64,000 nucleotides of DNA, from NCBI RefSeq assembly GCF_002217435.1, contig NZ_MUHF01000002.1:127450-191449 (forward strand). Direction: 5' to 3'. This document shows, piece by piece, positions 1 to 6,964 of the stretch. Position 1 is the stretch's first letter. The number at the start of each line of letters is the position of its first letter. This stretch comes from Flavobacterium reichenbachii (GTDB lineage Bacteria > Bacteroidota > Bacteroidia > Flavobacteriales > Flavobacteriaceae). The notes beneath the pieces are model-generated. The model was not told where the DNA came from. It searched no databases and was given only the letters and a program-made list of their open reading frames with translations. Position numbers and translations under genes: made by a program.

Positions 1-3
1 CTT

Positions 4-24
4 TATCTGCCAAATCTGCGTGAA
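4..24. repeat. fragment of a dispersed intergenic repeat
   Basis: The first bases carry a tandem pattern of the type atctgcc-aaatctgcg-tgaaa just before the first gene. This resembles the 'aatctgcg' intergenic repeat I associate with Flavobacterium genomes. The window edge cuts it, so its extent is unknown. Confidence 0.3.
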
Positions 25-42
25 AAGTAAAAACAAAAAACT

Positions 43-750
43 ATGGAAAAATCAACTATTACAGAGATCAAGGAAAGGTTTGATAAAGATGTCGAACGAT
101 TTTCGAATTTAGAAACTGGGCAAGTCGCTACAATCGATGCTAAAATTTCTTTAGAATTAATAACGGAAGCTTCAAAGAGAATTGTTCCGAATGCTCAAAA
201 TGTTTTGGATATAGGCTGCGGCGCCGGAAATTATACTTTAATGATGTTGTCTAAAGTGCCGAATTTAAACTGCACTTTGGTCGATTTGAGTTTACCGATG
301 TTAAATCGTGCTTTTGAAAGAGTTTCGGTGGAAACAAACGGAAAAGTTGAAATTAAACAAGGTGACATTCGCGAAGTCGATTTGGAGGAAAATAGTTTTG
401 ATATTATTTTGGCAGGTGCCGTTTTGCATCACTTGCGCGATGATAAAGATTGGGAAACGACTTTTTCTAAATTATTTAAATTATTGAAACCAGGCGGCTG
501 TTTCATGATTTCTGATTTGATTACACAAGATACCGATTTATTAAATGAATATACGTGGCAGCGTTATGGGGAATATTTGGAAGGAATAGGAGGAGCGGAA
601 TATAGACAAAAAGTTTTTGATTATATAGAAAAAGAAGATACGCCCAGATCTATGAATTATCAATTGGATTTGATGAAGAAAGTGGGTTTTTCTAAAGTTG
701 AAATTTTGCACAAAAATATGTGCTTTGGTGCTTTTGGAGGGATTAAGTAG
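43..750 (+). CDS. class I SAM-dependent methyltransferase
   Basis: This 235-residue protein has a Rossmann-type methyltransferase core. The SAM-binding motif I, VLDIGCGAGNY, lies at about residues 54-64, an acidic post-I strand (LVDLS) follows, and the motif II/III region IILAGAVLHHL is at about 125-135. The LKPGG turn at about 150 is typical of the family. There is no signal peptide or membrane segment, so it should be cytoplasmic. The substrate cannot be read from the sequence; similar proteins act on small molecules, quinones or tRNA. It stands alone, and the inverted repeat immediately after its stop codon may serve as its terminator. Confidence 0.85.
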   Translation: MEKSTITEIKERFDKDVERFSNLETGQVATIDAKISLELITEASKRIVPNAQNVLDIGCGAGNYTLMMLSKVPNLNCTLVDLSLPMLNRAFERVSVETNGKVEIKQGDIREVDLEENSFDIILAGAVLHHLRDDKDWETTFSKLFKLLKPGGCFMISDLITQDTDLLNEYTWQRYGEYLEGIGGAEYRQKVFDYIEKEDTPRSMNYQLDLMKKVGFSKVEILHKNMCFGAFGGIK

Positions 751-759
751 AAAAAAATA

Positions 760-827
760 TTCGCCACGAATTACACAAATTCTTGTTCTTTGATATTAAA
801 AAATTAATTTGTGTAATTCGTGGCGAA
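760..827. repeat. perfect 22-bp inverted repeat, probable bidirectional terminator
   Basis: The arms 760-781 and 806-827 are exact reverse complements around a 24-nt AT-rich loop, with A and T tracts outside. The repeat lies between two convergent genes (43-750 plus, 836-1114 minus), so it probably ends transcription from both sides. The arm core (cgaattacacaaatt) looks like a dispersed flavobacterial intergenic repeat, judged by resemblance only. Confidence 0.75.
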
Positions 828-835
828 AAAATATT

Positions 836-1114
836 TTATAAAATCTGTACGGTTTTGTAAACCTGAATTGGAGTTGAAACCAGATTTTCGGCTTTTTTTA
901 TAAATTCCTGCAAATAAGACTGACTGTTATGAAAATCTAAACCAGCTTGGTCTTTCCATTCTTCCCAAATGATAAAAACATTGTCTGTAGTGTGTAAATC
1001 GTAACGAATGCAGGCTGCTTCTTTTCGAGTTTCGGTAACTAAATGAGTCAGCATATTTTGAACTTCAATTAAGTTCTCTTGTTTGCTTTTTAAGATGGCG
1101 GTAATTGAAATCAT
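836..1114 (-). CDS. antibiotic biosynthesis monooxygenase (ABM/YgiN-like) domain protein
   Basis: This 92-residue protein is about the length of a single ABM-fold (ferredoxin-like) domain. Family marks are the N-terminal strand ISITAILKSK, the helix region ETRKEAACIRYDLH, the strand FIIWEEWKDQAGLDFH and the tail that returns to a strand with SPIQVYKTV. YgiN-type members are small dimeric quinol monooxygenases or quinone-redox partners. The neighbouring MdaB-like quinone reductase ends 2 nt upstream of this start. In E. coli ygiN and mdaB are also adjacent, so the two probably form a quinone redox operon. Cytoplasmic; the substrate is inferred from family and context. Confidence 0.8.
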   Translation of the reverse strand: MISITAILKSKQENLIEVQNMLTHLVTETRKEAACIRYDLHTTDNVFIIWEEWKDQAGLDFHNSQSYLQEFIKKAENLVSTPIQVYKTVQIL

Positions 1115-1116
1115 AA

Positions 1117-1722
1117 TTATAAGTTTTTAAAAGTTGCTTCCAAATGTTTCATATAATTGTCCTTAAAGATAACGATATTTTCTGGTGTAGCACCTTTTTC
1201 TACGTCATGAAAATGAAATCCGTTTACTTTTTCCATTCCAGTAAACTTGTTCATTTTATGAAAACCAAACATTGCGCCGTCATCTACAGAAGTTTCTTCA
1301 AAGAATTCACCCGGCAGTGTAAAAGCAGTTGCCGGTGCATTCCAGCTTGTTGTGAGCATGTATTTGCGTCCGTGTAAAAGTCCGCCGGTTCCGTAATTAA
1401 TATCGGGATTTACACGGCTTCTTCCGTCGCTTTTGTAGATTCCGTTGTTGTGTCCCTGCGTGAAAACATCATCGATATATTTTTTGAAAAGATTTGGGAT
1501 TTGAAACCACCAAACAGGTGTATGATAAATAACTAAATCGGCCCAAACAAATTTTTCTACTTCTTCCTGAAGGTCGATTATGTTTTCGATATGAGTTGTT
1601 TTTATTTCGTAATTATTGTTTTTAGAAAGAAATTCAATGGTCCAGTCCTGAACGGTTTGATTGAATTTACCGCCTGAATGCGCGAATTTTTGTCCGCCGT
1701 TAATTATAAATATATTTTTCAT
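1117..1722 (-). CDS. mdaB: NAD(P)H-dependent quinone oxidoreductase, MdaB-like flavoprotein
   Basis: I chose the start at 1722, giving 201 residues that begin MKNIFIINGGQKFAHSGG, the MdaB/KefF flavodoxin-like N-terminus. An in-frame extension to 1887 would translate an intergenic repeat and is rejected. The conserved block WADLVIYHTPVWWFQIP (about 75-91), the KKYIDDVF motif and GGLLHGRKYML-TTSWNAP (about 120-140) match MdaB closely. The family binds FAD and reduces quinones with NAD(P)H by two electrons, protecting against redox cycling. It is co-directional with the ABM monooxygenase and 2 nt from it, which supports a shared quinone-detoxification role. Confidence 0.85.
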   Translation of the reverse strand: MKNIFIINGGQKFAHSGGKFNQTVQDWTIEFLSKNNNYEIKTTHIENIIDLQEEVEKFVWADLVIYHTPVWWFQIPNLFKKYIDDVFTQGHNNGIYKSDGRSRVNPDINYGTGGLLHGRKYMLTTSWNAPATAFTLPGEFFEETSVDDGAMFGFHKMNKFTGMEKVNGFHFHDVEKGATPENIVIFKDNYMKHLEATFKNL

Positions 1723-1760
1723 TTTAAAATTGTTATTTCTTTTGAAAATGGATGCGTGAG

Positions 1761-1846
1761 GGATAGTAGTGGAAATCCTTTTGTGTCCCGAGGCTTCGGG
1801 AGCACAAAAGATTGAAACGAATAGCCCGACCCGGAGGGGCACGCCC
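1761..1846. repeat. dispersed intergenic repeat with internal hairpin (copy A)
   Basis: The element contains nested inverted repeats: CTTTTGTG (1778-1785) pairs with CACAAAAG (1803-1810), and CCCGA pairs with TCGGG inside the loop. It is flanked by the conserved ends ggatagtagtgg and gaatagcccgac. The element at 40603-40673 shares the order atag-c/t-ag, atccttttgt, acaaaagat, cgaatagc-ggac, so the two are copies of one family with a variable loop. It lies just upstream of mdaB. Confidence 0.7.
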
Positions 1847-1882
1847 AAATTCTGATTATTTAATTTTTGAGATTGTTTTTTA

Positions 1883-2041
1883 AACACATAGAAACATAGG
1901 TTTTTCTTTTCTAAAAAAAAGGTAATTGAAAGAAACTAGTTTCTCACACATAGTTCTCAAAATGACAAACTAAGTTGACTATGTTTGTTTAGGTACGTTA
2001 AACGCCTTTTAGACCTAGTGAAAACTATGTTTCTATGTGTT
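1883..2041. repeat. 17-bp inverted repeat bracketing an AT-rich spacer
   Basis: Arms 1883-1899 and 2025-2041 (ctatgtttctatgtgtt on the right) are exact reverse complements separated by about 125 nt. Partial echoes of the arm (cacatag, ctatgttt) occur inside. The unit fills the space between the mdaB-like gene and the aldo/keto reductase. It looks like a small non-autonomous repeat, and no coding capacity was seen. Confidence 0.6.
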
Positions 2042-2048
2042 AAAACAT

Positions 2049-3035
2049 TTATTTTAATTTCGAAATTGCCTGATTAATGAACTCCAATTCTGAAACTGAC
2101 AAATCGAAATCCATTGTTTTTGCATTGGAAATGGCTTGTTCTGCGTTTCTGGCTCCGGCTAAAACTATAGAAATTCCTTTTTGTAAAGTCGTCCAGCGTA
2201 AAACTAACTGTGAAATCGAAATGTGTTTTGTATTAGCTAACGAACTTAATTCTTCAACTAAAGTTTTTACTTTTTGAAGATCAAACTGACCGAAATAACC
2301 ATTTCTATGATCGTTTTCTTTTAATTTGCTGTCGATGAAATATTTTCCGGTCAACAAACCTCTTTCCATTGGACTGTAAGCGATGATTCCGATGTTTTCT
2401 GCAGCTGTAAAAGGAATTAAATCGGTTTCGATTTTACGGTTCAGCATACTGTAAGCAACCTGATTTGAAGCAATCTGAACTGTTTTTTGCGCTTCCTGAA
2501 TTTGTGGAATGCTGTAATTACTCACTCCAAAAGTTCTGATTTTTCCTTGTTGAATTAAAGTATCAACAGCTTCCATGGTTTCTGAAATTGGCGTTGTAGA
2601 GTCTGGCCAGTGAATTTGAAGTAAGTCGATATAATCGGTTTTAAGGCGTTTTAGACTTTCTTCGATTTCTTTGATTACATTTTCTTTTGATGAATATTTA
2701 TAAACTGGAACTTTTTTACCGTTATCGTCAGCATCAAAAAAGAAATCACCTTTACCATTGCTGCTTCCATCCCAAACCAAACCAAATTTGGTTAACAATT
2801 GCACTTTTGAACGATCGTGAGATTTTAAAGCTTCGCCGATCATTTCTTCACTTAATCCGAATCCGTAAAAAGGAGCAGTGTCTATTGTAGTTACGCAATG
2901 ATCGATTGATGCGTGAATGGAGTCGATTGAATCTTTCTTTTCGTTTCCGCCCCACATGTTGCCACCAATGGCAAAAGCACCGTATGTAATAGTTGATAAT
3001 TCAAGTTCTGAGATGCCTAATTTTCTATATTCCAT
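2049..3035 (-). CDS. aldo/keto reductase
   Basis: This 328-residue (alpha/beta)8-barrel oxidoreductase has the AKR family signature. The N-terminal LGISELELSTITYGA is followed by the catalytic Asp/Tyr segment IDTAPFYGFGLSEEMIG (about 50-66), a Lys in LLTKFG (about 82), the His-containing strand LLQIHWPDS (about 140) and the NADPH-binding part with SPMERGLLTGKY and IVLAGARNAEQ (about 290). The enzyme should reduce aldehydes or ketones in the cytoplasm with NADPH. It is transcribed divergently from an AraC-type regulator across a 120-bp gap that holds promoter motifs for both, so the regulator may control it. The physiological substrate is unknown. Confidence 0.9.
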   Translation of the reverse strand: MEYRKLGISELELSTITYGAFAIGGNMWGGNEKKDSIDSIHASIDHCVTTIDTAPFYGFGLSEEMIGEALKSHDRSKVQLLTKFGLVWDGSSNGKGDFFFDADDNGKKVPVYKYSSKENVIKEIEESLKRLKTDYIDLLQIHWPDSTTPISETMEAVDTLIQQGKIRTFGVSNYSIPQIQEAQKTVQIASNQVAYSMLNRKIETDLIPFTAAENIGIIAYSPMERGLLTGKYFIDSKLKENDHRNGYFGQFDLQKVKTLVEELSSLANTKHISISQLVLRWTTLQKGISIVLAGARNAEQAISNAKTMDFDLSVSELEFINQAISKLK

Positions 3036-3069
3036 AATGTTGTAATTTTATATCTTAAATTTTACTTGA

Positions 3070-3077
3070 CAAAATTA
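3070..3077 (-). promoter_or_regulatory. candidate -7 element for the aldo/keto reductase
   Basis: On the minus strand this reads TAATTTTG, matching the Bacteroidota -7 consensus TAnnTTTG about 35 nt before the start codon. No clear TTG lies at the expected -33 distance, so an activator may be needed. Confidence 0.45.
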
Positions 3078-3099
3078 TACCATTTTTAAGACTGTTAAC

Positions 3100-3131
3100 T
3101 TGTATATATTTGTCTTTTTTATGTAAATTTG
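3100..3131 (+). promoter_or_regulatory. Bacteroidota-type promoter of the AraC regulator
   Basis: TTG at 3100-3102 and TAAATTTG at 3124-3131, with a 21-nt spacer, fit the TTG-N(about 20)-TAnnTTTG consensus. Transcription would start near 3138, which rules out the upstream in-frame TTG at 3129 as a start codon and supports ATG 3156. Confidence 0.7.
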
Positions 3132-3155
3132 CAACTTCAACTGATTTTAGCACTT

Positions 3156-4001
3156 ATGAAAAAAGAAAATTTATACGAGCCGTTTACCGTTTCCTTTGAA
3201 ACTTTAGATGAATATCCAGATGTTGGAGATCGTCATAATTTCTTTGAATTGGTTTATATTTTGAATGGAACAGGAAGGCAGTGCATCAACAAAAATATTT
3301 TTGAATATGATGCCGGACATATGTTTTTACTGACGCCGGAAGATTGTCATAATTTCACTATCGAAACCGAAACAAAGTTTTTCTTTTTGAGATTTAATGA
3401 TATTTATTTGAAGAATTCTAGTCTGCAGAATGAAAATATTCAGCGTTTAGAATATATTCTGCAAAACGCGAATCATCAGCCGGGCTGTATTTTAAAAAAC
3501 GATGCCGATAAATGTCTGGTCAAAGTTATGGTCGAAGCGATTTGTCGCGAACATCAGGATAAAGATGTTTACAATCAGGAATTGATTCAGCAATTGGTGA
3601 ATACGCTGATTATTATTGTGGCTAGAAATATTGCGAAATATCTTCCTGAGCAGGTTAATATTGGTACTGAAGCTAAAGCTATGGATATTTTGCAATACAT
3701 TCAGAACAATATTTACTATCCTGAAAAAATTAAAGCAGAATCGATCAGTGATTATTTCGGAATTTCGAATACGTATTTAGGGCGTTATTTTAAAAAACAT
3801 GCTGATGAAACGATGCAGCAATATATCAGCAATTACAAAACCAAACTGATTGAACATCGTTTGCAATTCAGCGATAAGCGCATAAATGAAATTGCGTATG
3901 AATTTGGTTTTACGGATGAAAGCCACTTTAATAAATTCTTTAAGAAACAACGAGGAAATAGTCCTTCGGAATTTAGAAAAACGATTCGGATTAGTGCATA
4001 A
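3156..4001 (+). CDS. AraC-family transcriptional regulator
   Basis: This 281-residue protein has an N-terminal cupin-like sensing region (about 10-130, including ARGINDNG-type turns such as NFFELVYILNGTGRQ and FLLTPEDCH). The C-terminal double helix-turn-helix (about 175-278) includes ISDYFGISNTYLGRYFKK and INEIAYEFGFTDESHFNKFFKK, the second being the AraC signature. The start at ATG 3156 was chosen because the promoter lies over the upstream TTG. It is divergent from the aldo/keto reductase, the usual arrangement for a local regulator. The ligand is unknown. Confidence 0.9.
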   Translation: MKKENLYEPFTVSFETLDEYPDVGDRHNFFELVYILNGTGRQCINKNIFEYDAGHMFLLTPEDCHNFTIETETKFFFLRFNDIYLKNSSLQNENIQRLEYILQNANHQPGCILKNDADKCLVKVMVEAICREHQDKDVYNQELIQQLVNTLIIIVARNIAKYLPEQVNIGTEAKAMDILQYIQNNIYYPEKIKAESISDYFGISNTYLGRYFKKHADETMQQYISNYKTKLIEHRLQFSDKRINEIAYEFGFTDESHFNKFFKKQRGNSPSEFRKTIRISA

Positions 4002-4074
4002 ACACAGATTGCACGAATTTGTACGAATTTTTTCAGCCACAGATTAAAAGGATTTTTAATTTGCGCTAATTTGT
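4002..4074. repeat. dispersed intergenic repeat between convergent genes
   Basis: The segment holds imperfect inverted halves (aacacagattgcacgaattt near 4004-4024 and aatttgcgctaatttgtgtt near 4055-4075) around ccacagattaaaaggattt. It separates convergent genes and could form a long hairpin acting as a terminator. It resembles flavobacterial intergenic repeats. Confidence 0.5.
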
Positions 4075-4076
4075 GT

Positions 4077-4838
4077 TTAAATAATCTTCTTGATTACACG
4101 AAGGTTATGTGTGTGTTTATTGAGTTCAGCATTGTAAATTCCTAAATGATCTAAGCGGTCAATGCGGACTTTTCCACTTCCGTGAATGATATAATTATTT
4201 TCCATAATAATTCCGACATGAATGATGTTTCCTTCTTCATTATCAAAAAAGGCTAAATCACCAGCTTCACTTTCTTCAATAAAACTTAAAGGTTCTCCTT
4301 CAAGCGCCTGCTGAGAGGCATCACGGTGAATTTTATACCCGTTTAATTTGTAAACCATTTGAGTAAAACCAGAACAATCGATGCCAAAAGGTGTTTTTCC
4401 GCCCCATAAATAGGGTGCGTTTAAATACATAAAAGCAGTTTTAATAAGTGCGCTTTTCGGTTTTATGCCACTGGTTTTTGTTCCTTCAAAATCAAAATTT
4501 GAAGTATTGATTTCGGTGTTGTTTAAAAAAGATAACGAAGCACCTAAAGGAATCGGCAATAAAAGATTATTTGGTGCTGTGATATAATCAATTAAATCGG
4601 CGTTTAAGATAATGGCTTCTTTACTTAATTGATTAAAATGCTGTTCAGAAATTATCTGATATTGTTTAGAATCAACCCAGCCTTCGTAATCATCGAACTG
4701 AATCCTGATTCGAGACCATTGATTTTGACGTTCTAATATTTCGATGTGCTCTCCAAACAAAAGCTGTGTGACAATTTCACTTCTATCGCTTGCTTCAGAT
4801 CGAACAGGTACTATGGCAAGATTGCAAATTCCGAACAT
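4077..4838 (-). CDS. SH3-domain NlpC/P60 (C40) peptidase, YkfC-like
   Basis: This 253-residue protein has two bacterial SH3-like regions at about 1-120 and an NlpC/P60 catalytic domain at about 130-253. The catalytic cysteine is C155 in FGIDCSGFTQ, the histidine is H207 in IIHVGI, and H219 in IIHGSG is the probable third residue. There is no signal peptide, which fits cytoplasmic gamma-D-glutamyl-L-diamino acid or dipeptidyl-peptidase VI enzymes that recycle cell-wall peptides. It lies downstream of the thiolase on the same strand, with a 65-nt gap. The exact peptide specificity cannot be read. Confidence 0.85.
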   Translation of the reverse strand: MFGICNLAIVPVRSEASDRSEIVTQLLFGEHIEILERQNQWSRIRIQFDDYEGWVDSKQYQIISEQHFNQLSKEAIILNADLIDYITAPNNLLLPIPLGASLSFLNNTEINTSNFDFEGTKTSGIKPKSALIKTAFMYLNAPYLWGGKTPFGIDCSGFTQMVYKLNGYKIHRDASQQALEGEPLSFIEESEAGDLAFFDNEEGNIIHVGIIMENNYIIHGSGKVRIDRLDHLGIYNAELNKHTHNLRVIKKII

Positions 4839-4903
4839 TTAGGGTGATTTATAAGTTGAAAATTTGGAGTTATATGTTGCAACAACTCCAAATTTTATAA
4901 TAT

Positions 4904-6082
4904 TTAGGCTCTTTCGATAACAATTGCAGATGCACCGCCGCCGCCATTGCAAATTGCAGCAGCTCCGGTTTTAGCATTATTTTGTTCCAAAACATTTAGC
5001 AAAGTTACAATAATACGCGCTCCTGAGCATCCCAGAGGATGACCTAATGAAACAGCGCCGCCATTTACGTTTACTTTATCGTTATCTAGATTTAAGATTT
5101 TAGCATTCGCTAATCCCACAACAGAAAAGGCTTCGTTAAATTCGAAATAATCAACATCTGATATCGAAATTCCTGCTTTGTCTAAAGCTTTTGGCAATGC
5201 TTTTGCCGGGCTTGTAGTAAACCATTTTGGCTCTTGTGCAGCATCTGCATAGCCATTTATGTAAGCAAGAGGTTTTAATCCTAATGTATTAGCTTTTTCT
5301 TCAGACATTAAAACTAAAGCTGCAGCTCCGTCGTTAATTGTCGATGCGTTAGCAGCCGTTACTGTTCCGTCTTTTGTAAAAACAGCGCTTAAAGATGGAA
5401 TTTTATCCAATTTCACATTAGTATATTCTTCATCTTTTGAAAAGATAATTGGTTCTCCGCGTCTTTGAGGAACTTCAACAGGAACAACTTCGTTATCAAA
5501 TTTTCCGGCATCCCAAGCTTTTGCGCTTTTTTCATAAGATTGGATAGCAAAATTATCTTGTTCTTCGCGAGTAATTTTATACTCTGATGCACATAAATCA
5601 GCGCAAACTCCCATTGCGTTGTTATCGTAAGCATCTGTCAAACCATCTTTTTGCATTCCGTCCAGCATTGTTGCCGGGCCAAATTTATTTCCGCTTCGCA
5701 TTTGTACATAATGCGGAATCAAGCTCATGTTTTCCATTCCTCCGGCAACTACGATTTCTGCATCTCCGCAGGCAATTGCCTGAGCTGCTAACATTACAGA
5801 TTTCATTCCAGAGGCGCAAACTTTATTTACAGTTGTGCAGGAAACTTCTTCAGATAGGCCGGCAAAAAGTGCTGCCTGACGTGCCGGAGCTTGTCCAACT
5901 CCAGCCTGAATTACATTTCCCATGAAAACTTCATCAACTAATTTTGGGTCTAGGTTAATTTTTTGAAGTGCGCCTTTAATAGCGGCGGCACCTAATTTTG
6001 GTGCGGGTACGGTAGATAAACCTCCCATGAAACTTCCGATAGGTGTTCTAACGGCAGAAACGATAACAACTCTTTTGTTCAT
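4904..6082 (-). CDS. acetyl-CoA C-acyltransferase (thiolase)
   Basis: This 392-residue thiolase carries all family marks: nucleophile C89 in VNKVCASGMKS, the GHPLGCSGARI histidine box near 350, and the CNGGGGASAIV proton-donor cysteine near 380. The N-terminus MNKRVVIVSAVRTPIG is typical. The start at 6082 is preferred over an in-frame ATG at 6121 because a TAnnTTTG promoter covers 6109-6116. It catalyses reversible acyl-CoA/acetyl-CoA condensation or thiolysis in fatty-acid or short-chain metabolism. Whether it is a biosynthetic acetoacetyl-CoA or degradative 3-ketoacyl-CoA thiolase cannot be decided here. Confidence 0.92.
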   Translation of the reverse strand: MNKRVVIVSAVRTPIGSFMGGLSTVPAPKLGAAAIKGALQKINLDPKLVDEVFMGNVIQAGVGQAPARQAALFAGLSEEVSCTTVNKVCASGMKSVMLAAQAIACGDAEIVVAGGMENMSLIPHYVQMRSGNKFGPATMLDGMQKDGLTDAYDNNAMGVCADLCASEYKITREEQDNFAIQSYEKSAKAWDAGKFDNEVVPVEVPQRRGEPIIFSKDEEYTNVKLDKIPSLSAVFTKDGTVTAANASTINDGAAALVLMSEEKANTLGLKPLAYINGYADAAQEPKWFTTSPAKALPKALDKAGISISDVDYFEFNEAFSVVGLANAKILNLDNDKVNVNGGAVSLGHPLGCSGARIIVTLLNVLEQNNAKTGAAAICNGGGGASAIVIERA

Positions 6083-6108
6083 TTTCTGTGTAATATTAGT
6101 TAATCTAG

Positions 6109-6138
6109 CAAATTTACTCATTATTTAAATAAATTCAA
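6109..6138 (-). promoter_or_regulatory. thiolase promoter (TTG - 19 nt - TAAATTTG)
   Basis: On the minus strand, TTG (6138-6136), a 19-nt spacer and TAAATTTG (6116-6109) match the Bacteroidota consensus. This places the transcription start a few bases before the chosen ATG at 6082. Confidence 0.7.
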
Positions 6139-6258
6139 ATTTTGGTTTAATTAGGATAGATTTTAAATTAAGATGAAATTTTTATCAATTCTATTCGTTT
6201 GATTGTGAAGTGTTTTAAAAAAAAGTTTGAAAAAAGATAAAAAAAAGCACCAAAATAG

Positions 6259-6289
6259 TTGTGAGATATGGAATGTTGTCTTACATTTG
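6259..6289 (+). promoter_or_regulatory. promoter of the tRNA operon
   Basis: TTG at 6259-6261, a 20-nt spacer and TACATTTG at 6282-6289 give a near-ideal Bacteroidota promoter 33 nt before the first tRNA. This suggests one transcript for the three tRNAs, ended by the hairpin at 6609-6644. Confidence 0.75.
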
Positions 6290-6322
6290 CAACCGCAAAA
6301 TAGGACATGTTTCCTTGAGCTT

Positions 6323-6406
6323 GGAGAGGTGCCAGAGCGGTAATGGAGCAGATTGCTAATCTGTCGACGGGTAACCGTCGCCAGGGTTCGAGTCCCTGTC
6401 TCTCCG
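6323..6406 (+). tRNA. tRNA-Ser (anticodon GCT)
   Basis: This 84-nt cloverleaf has acceptor GGAGAGG pairing with TCTCTCC (6399-6405), anticodon GCT at 6355-6357 and a long variable arm (gacgggtaaccgtc). The T-arm is CAGGG-TTCGAGT-CCCTG and the discriminator is G. The long variable arm and GCT anticodon identify a serine tRNA for AGC/AGT. CCA is not encoded. Confidence 0.95.
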
Positions 6407-6421
6407 CTTAAATTTTGCCTT

Positions 6422-6496
6422 CGGGGTGTAGCGTAGCCCGGTTATCGCGCCTGCTTTGGGAGCAGGAGGCCGCAGGTTCGAATCCTGCCACCCCGA
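6422..6496 (+). tRNA. tRNA-Pro (anticodon TGG)
   Basis: Acceptor CGGGGTG (6422-6428) pairs with CACCCCG (6489-6495), with discriminator A. The anticodon stem CCTGC/GCAGG encloses loop TTTGGGA, so the anticodon is TGG at 6457-6459. The T-arm is GCAGG-TTCGAAT-CCTGC. CCA is not encoded. Confidence 0.95.
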
Positions 6497-6531
6497 CTTT
6501 TTTTAAGATTTTTTAATAAAAATCCTATTTT

Positions 6532-6605
6532 GGTTCCATAGCTCAGCTGGATAGAGCAACGCACTTCTAATGCGTAGGTCGAAGGTTCGAATCCTTCTGG
6601 GATCA
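6532..6605 (+). tRNA. tRNA-Arg (anticodon TCT)
   Basis: Acceptor GGTTCCA (6532-6538) pairs, with G-T wobbles, to TGGGATC (6598-6604). The anticodon stem ACGCA/TGCGT encloses CTTCTAA, giving TCT at 6566-6568. The T-arm is GAAGG-TTCGAAT-CCTTC. It is the last tRNA before the recombinase island. CCA is not encoded. Confidence 0.94.
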
Positions 6606-6608
6606 CTT

Positions 6609-6644
6609 AATGAGACAACTAGTCAATAGTTGTCTCATTTTTTT
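6609..6644 (+). terminator. intrinsic terminator of the tRNA operon
   Basis: A perfect 13-bp stem (6609-6621 with 6627-6639) and 5-nt loop are followed by an uninterrupted T tract, directly after tRNA-Arg. Confidence 0.9.
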
Positions 6645-6794
6645 ATACGAATATGTAGGTTTTTCAAGCCTTTTCGGCGTAATATTTTACGGTTCGAATT
6701 TTTCACAAGGAATTCTTAGTCTGTTTGAAATAAACAGTCTAAAATTGGCTTTATTAGAGATTTAATCGAAGCTGAATGATGATTCGAAATCCCG

Positions 6795-6959
6795 TTAAGG
6801 ATATAGAGTTTTTTTCTCTTTTGGTTTGTCGTAATTTTTTGACACTAAATATAGTAATTCCAAAATAATTTTTGCCTCCTTCTCATCTATCTGAATGCCG
6901 TTCTTGGAAAGAATAATAACGGCTTTTTCTACTGAAACATTCTTCTCAATGAAATTCAT
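6795..6959 (-). CDS. small (54 aa) hypothetical protein downstream of the serine recombinase
   Basis: This short open frame starts with ATG 5 nt after the recombinase stop codon and encodes 54 residues. It begins MNFIEKNVSVEKAVIILSK, continues with an acidic helix (IDEKEAKIILELLYLVSKNY) and ends in a Lys-rich tail. The alternating helix pattern and tight coupling to the recombinase suggest a real protein, perhaps a recombination directionality or accessory factor. No family is recognised with certainty. Cytoplasmic; function unknown. Confidence 0.6.
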   Translation of the reverse strand: MNFIEKNVSVEKAVIILSKNGIQIDEKEAKIILELLYLVSKNYDKPKEKKTLYP

Positions 6960-6964
6960 TTTTT

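Noticed and set aside
5587-5925. 112-codon plus-strand frame inside the thiolase gene
   Set aside because: Antisense to a fully conserved thiolase coding region; Arg/Leu/Phe-rich composition is typical of a shadow frame.
6598-6650. tRNA-Arg 3' end as the recombinase att site
   Set aside because: No copy of the tRNA 3' end was found near 16 kb, and serine recombinases do not usually need tRNA-end identity blocks. The att sites remain undefined.
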